A stretch of 28,181 nt of DNA from Pseudomonadota bacterium (GTDB taxonomy: Bacteria > Pseudomonadota > Alphaproteobacteria > Caulobacterales > Caulobacteraceae): positions 1 to 28,181 of the forward strand of contig JAEYNH010000164.1 in the NCBI GenBank assembly GCA_023412655.1, in the 5' to 3' direction. Every line of letters starts with the position of its first letter. Within the stretch, counting starts at the first letter, position 1. A program made the translations under genes and the position numbers. Below the pieces are notes generated by a model. That model saw only the letters and a list, made by a program, of their open reading frames with translations. It searched no databases and had not been told where the DNA came from. Shown here piece after piece: positions 7,798-17,044 of this stretch.

Positions 7798-8080
7798 TTC
7801 ATCGCCTTCGAACCGCGCGTAGCTGTCGCGGCGCGTTCAGATTGGGCCGGAATGACACCAGCCGATCTTTAGGCCCTCAAACCCGCCGATGTTCCATGTA
7901 TGTTCTGTGTGCAAGTATTGGCTGTAGCGCCCTGAGAAGCCTCGGCTTTGCCGCAAATAGTCATCTGGAGTCATTGTATCCCAATTCATCCCATGATACC
8001 CCAATCAACGTATCGCTAACCAATAGCTGCGTTGGGGCGGCGCGAGCGGGGTTGGCGTGGTGGCAGGGGACTCGGCCGGG
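7798..8080. other. Intergenic region between rnpB and mraZ
   Basis: This 283-bp stretch has no credible gene. It holds the MraZ-type repeats (7979-8003), a GAGTC (CcrM-type GANTC) site at 7968-7972, and a GCTAACCA sequence at 8015-8022 that resembles a Caulobacter -10 element, though no matching -35 is seen. It is less GC-rich than the flanking genes between about 7890 and 8030. No T-rich terminator for rnpB is visible. Confidence 0.6.
7979..8003 (-). promoter_or_regulatory. MraZ-binding repeats upstream of mraZ
   Basis: On the minus strand there are three TGGGN units, TGGGG (8003-7999), TGGGA (7993-7989) and TGGGA (7983-7979), each separated by exactly 5 nt. This is the direct-repeat spacing reported for MraZ autoregulatory sites. 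They lie 77 nt upstream of the mraZ ATG, so MraZ probably controls its own operon from here. The repeats read on the strand opposite the operon. Confidence 0.7.
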
Positions 8081-8548
8081 ATGTTTCTCTCGACCTTCGA
8101 GAAACAGCTGGACGCCAAGCGGCGCATCGTCGTGCCGCAGGAATTCCGCGCGCTGGCGGCGGGCCCCTTCGACGGCGTGTTCTGCTTCCCCTCGATCGAG
8201 GCCGACTGCATCGAAGGCGGCGGCAAGGCCCTGTTCGACCGCTACAATGGCGTCATCGAAGAGCTCGAGTTCGGCGATCCGCTGCGTTCGGCGCTGGAGA
8301 CGTCGGTGCTGGGCGGCATGGCCCGGCTCTCGTTCGACACCGCTGGCCGCATCACTCTGCCCGAGAGCCTTTGTGACATGTTCGGTCTGACCGACTGGGT
8401 GACCATCGTCGGCCTGGGCGATCGCTTCCAAATCTGGGAGCGCGAGGCGTTCAACGCGCACCGCGCCGCCCAGCGCGATCTCGCCCGGCAAGGCCTGGCC
8501 GAGTTGCGCGCCCAGCAGCGCGCCGCCCGCCTGGGAGGCGCCGGATGA
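8081..8548 (+). CDS. mraZ: Transcriptional regulator MraZ
   Basis: A 155-residue protein, first gene of the dcw cluster. It has two tandem AbrB-like SpoVT/MraZ domains: the first (about 1-60) contains the DAKRRIVVPQEFR motif and the second (about 80-130) the related DTAGRITLPESL motif. MraZ forms ring oligomers that bind repeated TGGG sequences and repress its own operon. The ATG at 8081 is chosen because alphaproteobacterial MraZ begins MFLSTFEKQLD and AGGGGA ends 10 nt upstream; a GTG at 8057 would add eight residues. The stop overlaps the rsmH start (ATGA). Cognate repeats are present upstream. Confidence 0.93.
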   Translation: MFLSTFEKQLDAKRRIVVPQEFRALAAGPFDGVFCFPSIEADCIEGGGKALFDRYNGVIEELEFGDPLRSALETSVLGGMARLSFDTAGRITLPESLCDMFGLTDWVTIVGLGDRFQIWEREAFNAHRAAQRDLARQGLAELRAQQRAARLGGAG

Positions 8549-9477
8549 CGAGTCCGCACGTCCCGGTCCTGATGCAGGAGGTCGTGGACGCACTCGCCCC
8601 CGCTCCCGGCCAGACGATCGTCGACGGCACCTTCGGCGCCGGCGGCTATACGCGCGCCATCCTGGCCACCGGCGCGGCCGTAGTCGCCTTCGACCGCGAC
8701 CCCACGGTCAAGCGCTTCGCCGGCGGATTGCCCGGCGACCGCTTCCGCTTGGTGGAGGCGCGCTTCTCCGAGATGGACGAGGTTCTGGGCGAGGCCAGCG
8801 CGGATGGCGTCGCGCTCGACCTCGGAGTCTCCTCAATGCAGCTGGACGAAGCCGAACGCGGCTTTTCCTTCATGCAGGACGGGCCCCTGGACATGCGGAT
8901 GGGCTCGTCCGGTCCGACTGCGGCGGACCTGGTCAACACCGCCGAGCCCGCCGAACTCGCCCGCATCTTCTTCGTCTATGGCGAGGAGCGCGAAAGCCGC
9001 CGCATCGCCCGGGCGATCGCCAAGCGCCGCGAGGAGCAGCCTTTCACTCGCACGCTGGAACTGGCCGAGTTCATCGAGCGGTCGCTGGGCGGCCGCCGCG
9101 GCGCGAAGATTCATCCGGCGACCCGGGCCTTCCAGGGCCTTCGTATCGCCGTGAACGAGGAGCTTTCCGAACTGGAGACGGGCCTGGCCGCGGCCGAGCG
9201 CGTGCTGAAGCCGCAGGGGCGCCTCTGCGTCGTCACGTTCCACTCGCTGGAAGATAGAATTGTGAAGAGCTTCCTGCAGGTGCGGGCGGGTAGAACGCCG
9301 GCGGGATCGCGCCATGCGCCGCCGGTGGCCAAGGGCCCGGCGCCCAGCTTCGAGCTTCTCTTCAACGGCGCCTGTGGCCCGTCTGAGGCGGAGGTCGCGG
9401 CGAACCCCCGAGCCCGCTCGGCGAAGCTGAGGGCGGCTGTGCGCACGGACGCGCCGGTCTGGAGGGATGTCGCATGA
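8545..9477 (+). CDS. rsmH: 16S rRNA (cytosine-1402-N4)-methyltransferase
   Basis: A 310-residue SAM-dependent methyltransferase (former MraW). It methylates N4 of C1402 in the 16S rRNA decoding centre. The SAM-binding glycine loop is DGTFGAGG (27-34), followed by the acidic strand end AFDRDP; later motifs include LDLGVSSMQLD and the C-terminal VTFHSLEDR (F232-R238), both RsmH signatures. The middle helical insertion (about 110-215) is of normal size. The start overlaps the mraZ stop by 4 bp and the stop overlaps the ftsL start by 4 bp, so translation is coupled. Confidence 0.95.
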   Translation: MTSPHVPVLMQEVVDALAPAPGQTIVDGTFGAGGYTRAILATGAAVVAFDRDPTVKRFAGGLPGDRFRLVEARFSEMDEVLGEASADGVALDLGVSSMQLDEAERGFSFMQDGPLDMRMGSSGPTAADLVNTAEPAELARIFFVYGEERESRRIARAIAKRREEQPFTRTLELAEFIERSLGGRRGAKIHPATRAFQGLRIAVNEELSELETGLAAAERVLKPQGRLCVVTFHSLEDRIVKSFLQVRAGRTPAGSRHAPPVAKGPAPSFELLFNGACGPSEAEVAANPRARSAKLRAAVRTDAPVWRDVA

Positions 9478-9914
9478 GCCTGCTCAACAGGAGGATTCGC
9501 GGCTTCCGCCTCGTGGACCTCGTGGGCGTCGGGCTGCTGATGTTCATCATCCTCGGCGTCTACCTGGCGAAGACCATAGCCGGTCGGGAGCGGGCCGAGA
9601 TCGCCACCGTCGAGCGCCAGATCAAGGCCGAGAAGGCTCGGATCCGCCTGCTGCAGGCCGAGGTTGCGCACCTGGAACAGCCCGGCCGCATCGAGCGGCT
9701 GTCGGTGGGCTACCTGAACATGGAGCCGGTGACGGCCGGCCGGGAGGCCACCGTCGAGCAGATCATCGACCTGGCGCGCGCCGGTCCCCCCAGGAAGGAC
9801 AAGCCGGTCTCGGCCGTGGCCGCGATGGTCAACCAGAGCGACGCCATCCCCGGCGTACCGCCGCCGCCGCCGCCGGAGGCCCAGCCGCTGCGCATCGCTG
9901 AGGCCGGGCGATGA
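9474..9914 (+). CDS. ftsL: Cell division protein FtsL-like
   Basis: A 146-residue bitopic protein: short basic cytoplasmic tail (RRIRGFR), one membrane helix (about 13-32), then a periplasmic coiled coil (about 38-75: ERAEIATVERQIKAEKARI and following) as expected for FtsL, which with FtsB and FtsQ links early divisome proteins to FtsWI. Sequence conservation of FtsL is weak, so assignment rests on topology and position between rsmH and ftsI. The C-terminal third is Pro-rich and includes six consecutive prolines encoded by a (CCG)6 run at 9858-9875, longer than the minimal FtsL of enterics. It overlaps both neighbours by 4 bp. Confidence 0.85.
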   Translation: MSLLNRRIRGFRLVDLVGVGLLMFIILGVYLAKTIAGRERAEIATVERQIKAEKARIRLLQAEVAHLEQPGRIERLSVGYLNMEPVTAGREATVEQIIDLARAGPPRKDKPVSAVAAMVNQSDAIPGVPPPPPPEAQPLRIAEAGR

Positions 9915-11659
9915 GTCTCGGCGAGTCATCGCTACGCACCACGCCGCTGTCGCGGTGGCTGTCCGAGCGCGTCTGGGGGCTGGAGCACGCCTTCGAACGC
10001 GCCCGCGCCTCCGGGCGGGCCGAGGATGACACGCGCCTGCGCATCTTCTTCGTGCTGGTGCTGTTCGTGGTGGGCTTCGTGGTCCTGGCGATCGGTGCGA
10101 CCCGGGCGGCGCTGTTCTCGGACGCCGCGCGCACGGACGGCCGCATCGCGCCGGCCGCCACCACCCGGGCGGACCTCGTGGACCGGAACGGCATGCTGCT
10201 GGCCGCCGACCTCCTGCACTACGGCCTCTATATCGATCCGCGCGAGATCTGGGAGCCCGAGGAGACCCGCCGGGCGCTGCTGTCGGCTCTGCCGAACCTC
10301 GATCCCAACCGATTGGAGCGGGCCCTCCGAGGCAACCGCCGCATCTTCGTGCTCGGCGCCCTCACGCCCGAGGAGCGCAATCGAACCCACGCCCTTGGGT
10401 TGCCCGGCGTGAGCTTCGAGCCGGAGCAGCGCAGGGTCTATCCGCTGGGCTCGTCCGCGGCGCACATCATCGGCTTCTCGGATGCCGGCGGTGAAGGCGT
10501 CGCCGGCGCCGAGGCGGCGCTGAATGAGGAGATCCGCGCCGCGGCCGGCGGCGAGATCCCGCTCTCCATCGACCTGCGCGTGCAGGGCGCCTTGGAGGAC
10601 GAACTGTACAAGGCCGTCCACGAGTTCACGCCCAAGGGCGCCGTGGGCTTGGTGACCGACGTGCACACCGGCGAGATCCTCGGGATGGCCAGCTGGCCGG
10701 TCTATGACCCGAACAAGCCGGGCAAGGCCGGGGTCTACGCTCAGACCAACCGGGCCGCAGCGACGGTCTTCGAGATGGGCTCCACGTTCAAGGCGTTCAC
10801 CGTCGCGATCGGGCTCGATACCGGCGTGGCCACGCCCAACACGACCTTCGACGCCACCGTGCCCTTCAAGCTGGGCTACCGAACGATTCACGACTACCAC
10901 GCCGCCCGGAAGGTCCTGACCCTGGTCGAGGTGTTCCAGCACTCGTCCAACATCGGCACCGCCAAGCTCGCGGTTGCCATCGGCCCCGAGCGCATGGGCG
11001 CCTATTTCAAGAACCTTGGCCTGACGTCACCCGCACCGGTGGAACTGATCGAGAGCGCCCGGCCGCTGACGCCGCGGAAATGGGACGAGGACGCGGTCGC
11101 CTCCACCTCCTTCGGCCACGGCATCAATGTCAGCCCGCTGGCGCTGGCGCGGGCCATGGGCGCCATCCTGAACGGGGGGCGGCTGATCCCGCTGACCATC
11201 CGCAAGAAGGAGCCCGGCGAAACCCCCGAAGGCACGCGGGTGATGTCGGAACGTTCTTCCCTGCAGATGCTCTCGATCATGCGCGCCAACGTGGCTGGCG
11301 AGGCGGGTAGCGGCCGTTCGGCCAACATCCCGGGCCTTTCGGTCGGCGGCAAGACCGGCACCGGCGAGAAGTACGACCCGGCCATTCGCGGCTACAACCA
11401 GAAGCGCCAGGTCTCCTCCTTTGCCGCCGTGTTCCCGACCAACGGCCCGGTCGAGGCCAAGCGCTACTTCGTGCTGATCCTGCTGGACGAGCCGCGCGGC
11501 ACCGCCCGCTCCGCCGGCTATGCCACGGGCGGCTGGGTGGCCGCGCCCGCCGCCGGGCGCGTCATCGAGCGGATCGCGCCGTTCCTCGGCGTCGAGCGCC
11601 AGCCGGAGATCGCCGAGATCGCCCCCGCAGGCGCCCTGCCGGTGGGAGAGGCCCAATGA
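9911..11659 (+). CDS. ftsI: Septal peptidoglycan transpeptidase FtsI (PBP3)
   Basis: A 582-residue class B penicillin-binding protein that crosslinks septal peptidoglycan with FtsW. Layout: cytoplasmic tail (1-44), one membrane helix (about 45-63), PBP dimerisation/pedestal domain (about 75-240) and transpeptidase domain (about 265-560). The active-site motifs are S291-T-F-K294 (EMGSTFKAF), S345-S-N347 (HSSNIGT) and K481-T-G483 (GGKTGTGEK). The start overlaps ftsL and the stop overlaps murE, each by 4 bp. It is the expected beta-lactam target of the divisome. Confidence 0.96.
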   Translation: MSLGESSLRTTPLSRWLSERVWGLEHAFERARASGRAEDDTRLRIFFVLVLFVVGFVVLAIGATRAALFSDAARTDGRIAPAATTRADLVDRNGMLLAADLLHYGLYIDPREIWEPEETRRALLSALPNLDPNRLERALRGNRRIFVLGALTPEERNRTHALGLPGVSFEPEQRRVYPLGSSAAHIIGFSDAGGEGVAGAEAALNEEIRAAAGGEIPLSIDLRVQGALEDELYKAVHEFTPKGAVGLVTDVHTGEILGMASWPVYDPNKPGKAGVYAQTNRAAATVFEMGSTFKAFTVAIGLDTGVATPNTTFDATVPFKLGYRTIHDYHAARKVLTLVEVFQHSSNIGTAKLAVAIGPERMGAYFKNLGLTSPAPVELIESARPLTPRKWDEDAVASTSFGHGINVSPLALARAMGAILNGGRLIPLTIRKKEPGETPEGTRVMSERSSLQMLSIMRANVAGEAGSGRSANIPGLSVGGKTGTGEKYDPAIRGYNQKRQVSSFAAVFPTNGPVEAKRYFVLILLDEPRGTARSAGYATGGWVAAPAAGRVIERIAPFLGVERQPEIAEIAPAGALPVGEAQ

Positions 11660-13107
11660 GCCGTCTCTCCGCCATCGTGAAGCGCGGTCTGCAGGTCGAC
11701 CCCGAGATCACCGGCGTCACCGCCGACAGCCGCAAGGTCAAGCCCGGCGCCCTGTTCGCCGCCCTGCCGGGCAGCCAGGCCGATGGCGCGGCCTTCGCCG
11801 CCGCCGCCGTCCAGGCCGGCGCCGCGGCGGTGATCGCCGACCGCGACCTGGGACTTTCGGTCCCGACCATCGTCACCAAGGACCCGCGCCGGGCCTACGC
11901 CCTGGCCGCGGCCGAGTTCTGGGGGCGTCAGCCGCAGGTGTGCGTCGCGGTCACCGGCACCAACGGCAAGACCTCGGTCGCCAACTTCTGCCGCCAGATG
12001 TTCGCCAGAGCCGGCAAAACCTCGGCCAGCATGGGCACCCTGGGCATTACCGTCTCCCGTCCGGACGGGACCCACGAGCAGCTGACCCCCCCGGGCCTGA
12101 CCACGCCTGACGCCGGCGATGTGGCCGAATGGCTGGCCAAGCTGGCCACAATGGGCGTGTCGCACTTCGCCATGGAGGCCTCGTCTCACGGGGTCGATCA
12201 GCGGCGTCTCGATGGGGTGCGGCTGACGGCCGCGGGTTATCTGAACCTGACCCAGGACCACCTGGACTACCACGGCACCATGGATGCCTACCGGGGCGCC
12301 AAGCTTCGGCTGTTCGACACCCTCCTGCCGCGGGGCGGCACGGCCGTCCTGAACGCCGACTCCGACGCCTTCCCCGCGTTCGCCGCTTCGGCCGTGATTG
12401 CAGGCCAGTGGGTCATGACCGTGGGCGAGAAGGGCCAATACCTGAAGCTGGCACAGCGCGAGCTGCTGCCAGACGGCCAACGCCTGCGCATCCAGTGCGA
12501 GGGCCGGGCCTATGACGTCCGCCTGCCGCTGGCCGGCGCCTTCCAGGCCTCCAACGCCCTTGTGGCCGCCGGCCTGTGCCGGGCGGCGGGCCTGACGCTG
12601 GAGGAGACCTTCGCGGGCCTGGAGGCGCTGACCGGCGCGCCGGGGCGCCTGCAGCGTGTGGGCCAAGGTTCCCGCGGCGGCGAGGCCTATGTGGATTATG
12701 CGCACACCCCGGACGGGCTGGAGACGGTGCTGAGCGCCCTTCGTCCCCACGTGCGCGGGCGGCTGATCGTGGTGTTCGGCGCCGGCGGGGATCGCGACCG
12801 GACCAAGCGGCCGCTGATGGGCAGGATCGCCGGCCAGCTGGCGGATGTGGCGATCGTCACCGACGACAACCCGCGCTCCGAGGCGCCCGAGGCGATCCGC
12901 GCCGAGGTGATGGTCGGCTGTCCCGACGCGACCGAGATCGGCGACCGTCGCCAGGCCATCCGGGCCGCCGCGGCCATGCTCCGCGACGGCGACATCCTGG
13001 TGGTGGCCGGCAAGGGCCACGAGCAGGGCCAGATCGTCGGGGGCGTGACGCATCCGTTCGATGACGTCAGTGAGACCGCCCAGGCGCTGGAGCTGGTGCA
13101 TGGCTGA
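11656..13107 (+). CDS. murE: UDP-MurNAc-L-Ala-D-Glu:meso-diaminopimelate ligase
   Basis: A 483-residue cytoplasmic Mur ligase that adds the third residue of the stem peptide. The ATP loop is TGTNGKTS (G101-T106). The DNPR motif (D404-R407, within TDDNPRSE) marks meso-diaminopimelate rather than lysine specificity, consistent with a Gram-negative wall. The N-terminal UDP-binding domain begins with the expected GVTADSRKVKPGALFAAL. Length is typical. The 3' end overlaps murF by 8 bp. Confidence 0.95.
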   Translation: MSRLSAIVKRGLQVDPEITGVTADSRKVKPGALFAALPGSQADGAAFAAAAVQAGAAAVIADRDLGLSVPTIVTKDPRRAYALAAAEFWGRQPQVCVAVTGTNGKTSVANFCRQMFARAGKTSASMGTLGITVSRPDGTHEQLTPPGLTTPDAGDVAEWLAKLATMGVSHFAMEASSHGVDQRRLDGVRLTAAGYLNLTQDHLDYHGTMDAYRGAKLRLFDTLLPRGGTAVLNADSDAFPAFAASAVIAGQWVMTVGEKGQYLKLAQRELLPDGQRLRIQCEGRAYDVRLPLAGAFQASNALVAAGLCRAAGLTLEETFAGLEALTGAPGRLQRVGQGSRGGEAYVDYAHTPDGLETVLSALRPHVRGRLIVVFGAGGDRDRTKRPLMGRIAGQLADVAIVTDDNPRSEAPEAIRAEVMVGCPDATEIGDRRQAIRAAAAMLRDGDILVVAGKGHEQGQIVGGVTHPFDDVSETAQALELVHG

Positions 13108-14506
13108 GCCGCTCTGGACGGCCGCGGATATCGCCGCCGCCACTGGCGGGCGGATCGAGCGCAGCTTCGAAGCCAACGGCGTGTCGATCGACACCCGCAC
13201 CATCGAGCCTGGCGACCTGTTCATCGCCCTCGGCGGCGCGCGTGACGGACATGAGTTCGTGGCCCAGGCCATGGCCAAGGGCGCGGCCGGCGTGCTGGCC
13301 TCGCGGCCGGTTGAGGCGCCGGCGGTGATGGTGGACGACACCTTCCGGGCCCTGGAACAACTGGGCCTCGCCGCCCGCGAGCGGGCGCCGCAGGTCAGGC
13401 GGGGGGCCGTCACCGGTTCGGTCGGCAAGACCAGCGTGACCCAGGCGATCATGGCGGGCCTGAAGCTGGCCGGGCCGGCCCACTCGTCGGTGAAGAGCTA
13501 CAACAACCACATCGGCGTGCCGCTGACGCTGGCGCGGATGCCGCGGGGCGTGGAGCGGGCGATCTTCGAGATCGGCATGAATCACGCCGACGAAATCCGG
13601 CCGCTCACCCAGATGGTGCGACCGCACGCGGTGACCGTGACCACGGTGGGCCCGGTTCATACCGAGAACTTCCCTGACGGGGAGGCGGGCGTCGCCCGGG
13701 CCAAGGCGGAGATCTTCGAGGGGCTCGAGCCCGGTGGGGTCGCCGTCCTGAATGCCGACAACCGCTGGTTCTCCCCGCTAAAGGCGGCGGCGGAGGCGGC
13801 GGGGGCGCGTGTCCGCGCCTTCGGGACCGGCGAGGGCTGCGACGCGCGGCTCGTCGACTTCCAGGTCGTGGAAGGCCCGGGCCAGCCGCATGCCGTGGTG
13901 CAGGCCCGCCTGGACGGCAAGGCTCTCGACTTCCCGATCCTGCAGACCGGCTTTCACTGGGGCCCCAACAGCATGGCCGTGCTGCTGATGCTGCAGGCCC
14001 TGGACGTGGATCTTTCCGACAGCCTCGCGGCGCTCGGCTCGTTCGAACCCCTGGCCGGACGGGGCGCGGAGCGGCAGGTCTCCAAGGGCCGCGGCGCCTT
14101 CACCCTGATCGACGAGAGCTACAACGCCAACCCGGTGTCCATGGCTTCGGCCATCGCCACCCTGGGCGCGCGCGGCGCCGAAGGCCGGCGCATCGTGGCG
14201 CTCACGGACATGCTGGAACTCGGCCCCGAGGGGCCGGCTTTCCACGCCGATCTGGCCGAGGCGCTGGAGGCTGCGACGATCGACCTCGTCTTCTGCGCCG
14301 GGCCACTGATGAAATCCCTCTGGGACGCCCTTCCGCCGACTCGGCGCGGAGGTTACGCCGAAACCGCTGCGGAGCTTGCGCCGCAGGTCGCCCACGCCGT
14401 GGAGCCGGGCGATGTGGTGATGGTCAAAGGGTCGAACGGGTCGAAGGCCGGCGCCATCGCGCAGGCCTTGGCTGCGCTTGGATCCGGGTCCGGGGGAGCG
14501 GCCTGA
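13100..14506 (+). CDS. murF: UDP-MurNAc-tripeptide:D-Ala-D-Ala ligase
   Basis: A 468-residue Mur ligase that attaches D-Ala-D-Ala to complete UDP-MurNAc-pentapeptide. The ATP loop is TGSVGKTS (G106-T111), typical of MurF; later IDESYNANPVSM and MVKGSNGSKAG motifs support the assignment. The ATG at 13100 (MAEPLWTAADIA) is preferred over an upstream ATG at 13061, because it starts directly at the conserved MurF N-terminus and gives the compact 8-bp overlap with murE. The stop and the mraY start share one base (TGATG). Confidence 0.95.
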   Translation: MAEPLWTAADIAAATGGRIERSFEANGVSIDTRTIEPGDLFIALGGARDGHEFVAQAMAKGAAGVLASRPVEAPAVMVDDTFRALEQLGLAARERAPQVRRGAVTGSVGKTSVTQAIMAGLKLAGPAHSSVKSYNNHIGVPLTLARMPRGVERAIFEIGMNHADEIRPLTQMVRPHAVTVTTVGPVHTENFPDGEAGVARAKAEIFEGLEPGGVAVLNADNRWFSPLKAAAEAAGARVRAFGTGEGCDARLVDFQVVEGPGQPHAVVQARLDGKALDFPILQTGFHWGPNSMAVLLMLQALDVDLSDSLAALGSFEPLAGRGAERQVSKGRGAFTLIDESYNANPVSMASAIATLGARGAEGRRIVALTDMLELGPEGPAFHADLAEALEAATIDLVFCAGPLMKSLWDALPPTRRGGYAETAAELAPQVAHAVEPGDVVMVKGSNGSKAGAIAQALAALGSGSGGAA

Positions 14507-15615
14507 TGTTCTACTGGCTGTACGAACAGTTCGCAGCCTCGGGCTATGTCCCGATCCTCAACCTGCTGAAGTATCAGACCTTCCGCACGGGCATGGCCAT
14601 CTTCACGGCCCAGTTCGTGGTGGTCGCCATGGGCTCGCGCTTCATCCGCTGGATGCAGGCGAAGCAGGGCAAGGGTCAGCCGATCCGCGCCGAGGGCATT
14701 GAGCGCCACATCATCGAGAAGGCCGGCACCCCCACCATGGGTGGGGTCATGATCCTGGCGGGCCTGCTGGCCGGGACGCTGCTGTGGAGCGACCTGTCCA
14801 ACGTCTATGTCTGGGCTGTGGTGCTGGTCACGGCCGGCTACGGCCTGCTGGGCTTCACCGACGACTACGCCAAGGTCACCCGGCAATCGACGGCCGGCGT
14901 CTCGGGCAAGCTGCGGCTGGTGCTGGAAGCCGGCATCGCCATGGCGGCGGTGGCCCTGATCATCGTCTTCGCCCAGAAGCCCGCCCAGACCCCCGAACTG
15001 CTGACCTCGGTCACCTTCCCCCTGTTCAAGCAGTTCTTCGTTGACCTGAACTGGTTCTACCTGCTGTTCGGCGCCTTCATCATCGTGGGCGCAGCCAATG
15101 CGGTGAACTTCACCGACGGGCTGGACGGCTTGGCGACGGTGCCGGTGATGATCGCGGCCGCGGCCTACGGACTGATCGCCTATCTGGTCGGCAACTTCGT
15201 CTTCTCGAACTACCTGCAGCTCCACCACGTGCCCGGGGTCGGCGAGATCTCGGTCTTCTGCGGCGCCCTCATCGGCGCCGGCTTGGGCTTCCTGTGGTAC
15301 AACGCCCCACCGGCCAAGATCTTCATGGGCGACACCGGCTCGCTGGCCCTTGGCGGCGCCGTAGGCACCGTCGCGGTGGCCACGCGTCACGAGATCATCC
15401 TGGCGGTGATCGGCGGTCTGTTCGTCGCCGAGACGCTGTCGGTGATCATCCAGGTCGCTTGGTTCAAGCGCACCGGCCGACGGATCTTCCTGATGGCTCC
15501 GATCCACCACCACTTCGAGAAGCTGGGCTGGTCGGAGTCCACCGTCGTCATTCGCTTCTGGATCGTCGCCATCATGCTGGCCCTCCTGGGCCTGGCCACC
15601 CTCAAGCTGCGATAA
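14506..15615 (+). CDS. mraY: Phospho-MurNAc-pentapeptide transferase
   Basis: A 369-residue integral membrane enzyme with about ten helices. It transfers phospho-MurNAc-pentapeptide to undecaprenyl phosphate to give lipid I. Catalytic and Mg-binding motifs are seen: T118-D-D-Y121 (DDYAK), N201-F-T-D-G-L-D-G208, FMGDTGSLALGG and the HHH motif at 334-336 (IHHHFEKLGW). Length is in the family range. The start overlaps the murF stop and murD follows after 19 nt. Confidence 0.96.
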   Translation: MFYWLYEQFAASGYVPILNLLKYQTFRTGMAIFTAQFVVVAMGSRFIRWMQAKQGKGQPIRAEGIERHIIEKAGTPTMGGVMILAGLLAGTLLWSDLSNVYVWAVVLVTAGYGLLGFTDDYAKVTRQSTAGVSGKLRLVLEAGIAMAAVALIIVFAQKPAQTPELLTSVTFPLFKQFFVDLNWFYLLFGAFIIVGAANAVNFTDGLDGLATVPVMIAAAAYGLIAYLVGNFVFSNYLQLHHVPGVGEISVFCGALIGAGLGFLWYNAPPAKIFMGDTGSLALGGAVGTVAVATRHEIILAVIGGLFVAETLSVIIQVAWFKRTGRRIFLMAPIHHHFEKLGWSESTVVIRFWIVAIMLALLGLATLKLR

Positions 15616-15634
15616 GGAGCCCCTCGCACCCGCC

Positions 15635-17044
15635 ATGATCCCGGTCCTCGGCTTCGAAGGTAGGACGGTCGCCGTGTTCGGCCTGGCCCGCACGGGCCTG
15701 GCGGCGGCGCGTGCGCTCCTGGCCGGCGGCGCCAGGGTGGCGCTGTGGGACGACAATCCAAAGGTACGGGAAGCGGCCGAGACCGAAGGGTTCGAGCTCA
15801 CCGACCTGACGCGGGCCGATTGGGCCGACTTCGCCGCCATCATGCTGTCGCCCGGCGTGCCGCTGACGCACCCGGCGCCGCACTGGACCGTGGAACGGGC
15901 CCGCGAGGCCGGCGTGGAGATCGTGGGGGACATCGAACTCTTCGCCCGCACGGTGAACGCCTCGCCGGAGCACAAGCGGCCGAAGATCGTCGCCATCACC
16001 GGCACCAACGGCAAGTCGACCACGACCGCCCTGATCGGCCACATCCTGGCCGAGGCCGGCCGGGACGTGCGGATCGGCGGCAACATCGGCTACGGCGTGC
16101 TGGCCCTCGAGGACATGCACGGGGGCGCCGTCTACGTCCTGGAGCTGTCGTCCTATCAGCTCGACCTGACCTCGAGCCTGCACGCCGACGTCACCGTCAT
16201 CCTCAACATCTCGCCCGACCACCTGGAGCGGCACGGGACGATGGACGAGTACGTGGCCGCTAAGCGCCGCATCCTGCTTAACCAGGGCAAGGGCGATACT
16301 GCGGTCATCGGGGTGGACGATCCCTGGGGGCAGCGGATCTGCACCGAGATCACGGCGGCCAATCGGCGGACCATCGTGCCGATCTCCGCCTCGAAGGCGA
16401 TGAGTCGTGGGGTCTATGCCTTGGACGGCCTGCTGTACGACGCCACGGGCGAACGGGCCCAGGGGGTCGCCGACCTGAAGCGCGCCCGCTCCCTGCCCGG
16501 ACGGCACAACTGGCAGAACGCCGCGGCGGCCTATGCGGCGGTGAAGGGCCTGGGCGTCTCCGGCGAGGAGGCGGCCCAGCACCTGATGACCTTTCCCGGT
16601 CTCGCTCACCGGATGGAGACGGTGGCCACGCTCGGCAAGGTCCGCTTCGTCAACGACAGCAAGGCGACCAACGCCGACGCCGCACGGCAGGCCATGTCGA
16701 GCTATCCCAAGTTCTTCTGGATCGCGGGCGGGTTGGCCAAGACCGGCGGTATCGAGAGCCTGACCGACCTCTTCCCGCGCATCGAGAAGGCCTATCTGGT
16801 CGGCGAGGCCGCGCCGGCCTTCTCCGACACCCTGCGAGGCCTGGCCCCCGCCGTGGACGCCGGAACCATCGAGTCGGCTGTCGGCCTGGCCTACGAGGAC
16901 GCGCGCGCCACCGGCCATGAGGCCATCGTGCTGCTGTCGCCGGCCTGCGCCTCGTTCGACCAGTTCGCCGATTTTGAGCAGCGGGGCGAGGCCTTCCGGG
17001 CCGCGGTCCAGCGGCTCGCCCAGGCGCAGGCGCCCGTCACATGA
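15635..17044 (+). CDS. murD: UDP-MurNAc-L-alanine:D-glutamate ligase
   Basis: A 469-residue cytoplasmic Mur ligase that adds D-Glu. It has an N-terminal Rossmann-type UDP-binding domain (VAVFGLARTGLAAARALL), the ATP loop TGTNGKST (G123-T129), NISPDHLERHGT and the C-terminal VNDSKATNADAARQA motif. A stretch ending LLSPACASFDQF is the usual MurD C-terminal signature. The stop overlaps the ftsW start by 4 bp. Confidence 0.95.
   Translation: MIPVLGFEGRTVAVFGLARTGLAAARALLAGGARVALWDDNPKVREAAETEGFELTDLTRADWADFAAIMLSPGVPLTHPAPHWTVERAREAGVEIVGDIELFARTVNASPEHKRPKIVAITGTNGKSTTTALIGHILAEAGRDVRIGGNIGYGVLALEDMHGGAVYVLELSSYQLDLTSSLHADVTVILNISPDHLERHGTMDEYVAAKRRILLNQGKGDTAVIGVDDPWGQRICTEITAANRRTIVPISASKAMSRGVYALDGLLYDATGERAQGVADLKRARSLPGRHNWQNAAAAYAAVKGLGVSGEEAAQHLMTFPGLAHRMETVATLGKVRFVNDSKATNADAARQAMSSYPKFFWIAGGLAKTGGIESLTDLFPRIEKAYLVGEAAPAFSDTLRGLAPAVDAGTIESAVGLAYEDARATGHEAIVLLSPACASFDQFADFEQRGEAFRAAVQRLAQAQAPVT

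Noticed and set aside
11518..13452. Minus-strand open frame of 644 codons across murE
   Set aside because: Antisense to ftsI, murE and murF with no domain signature; produced by the GC-skewed third codon position.
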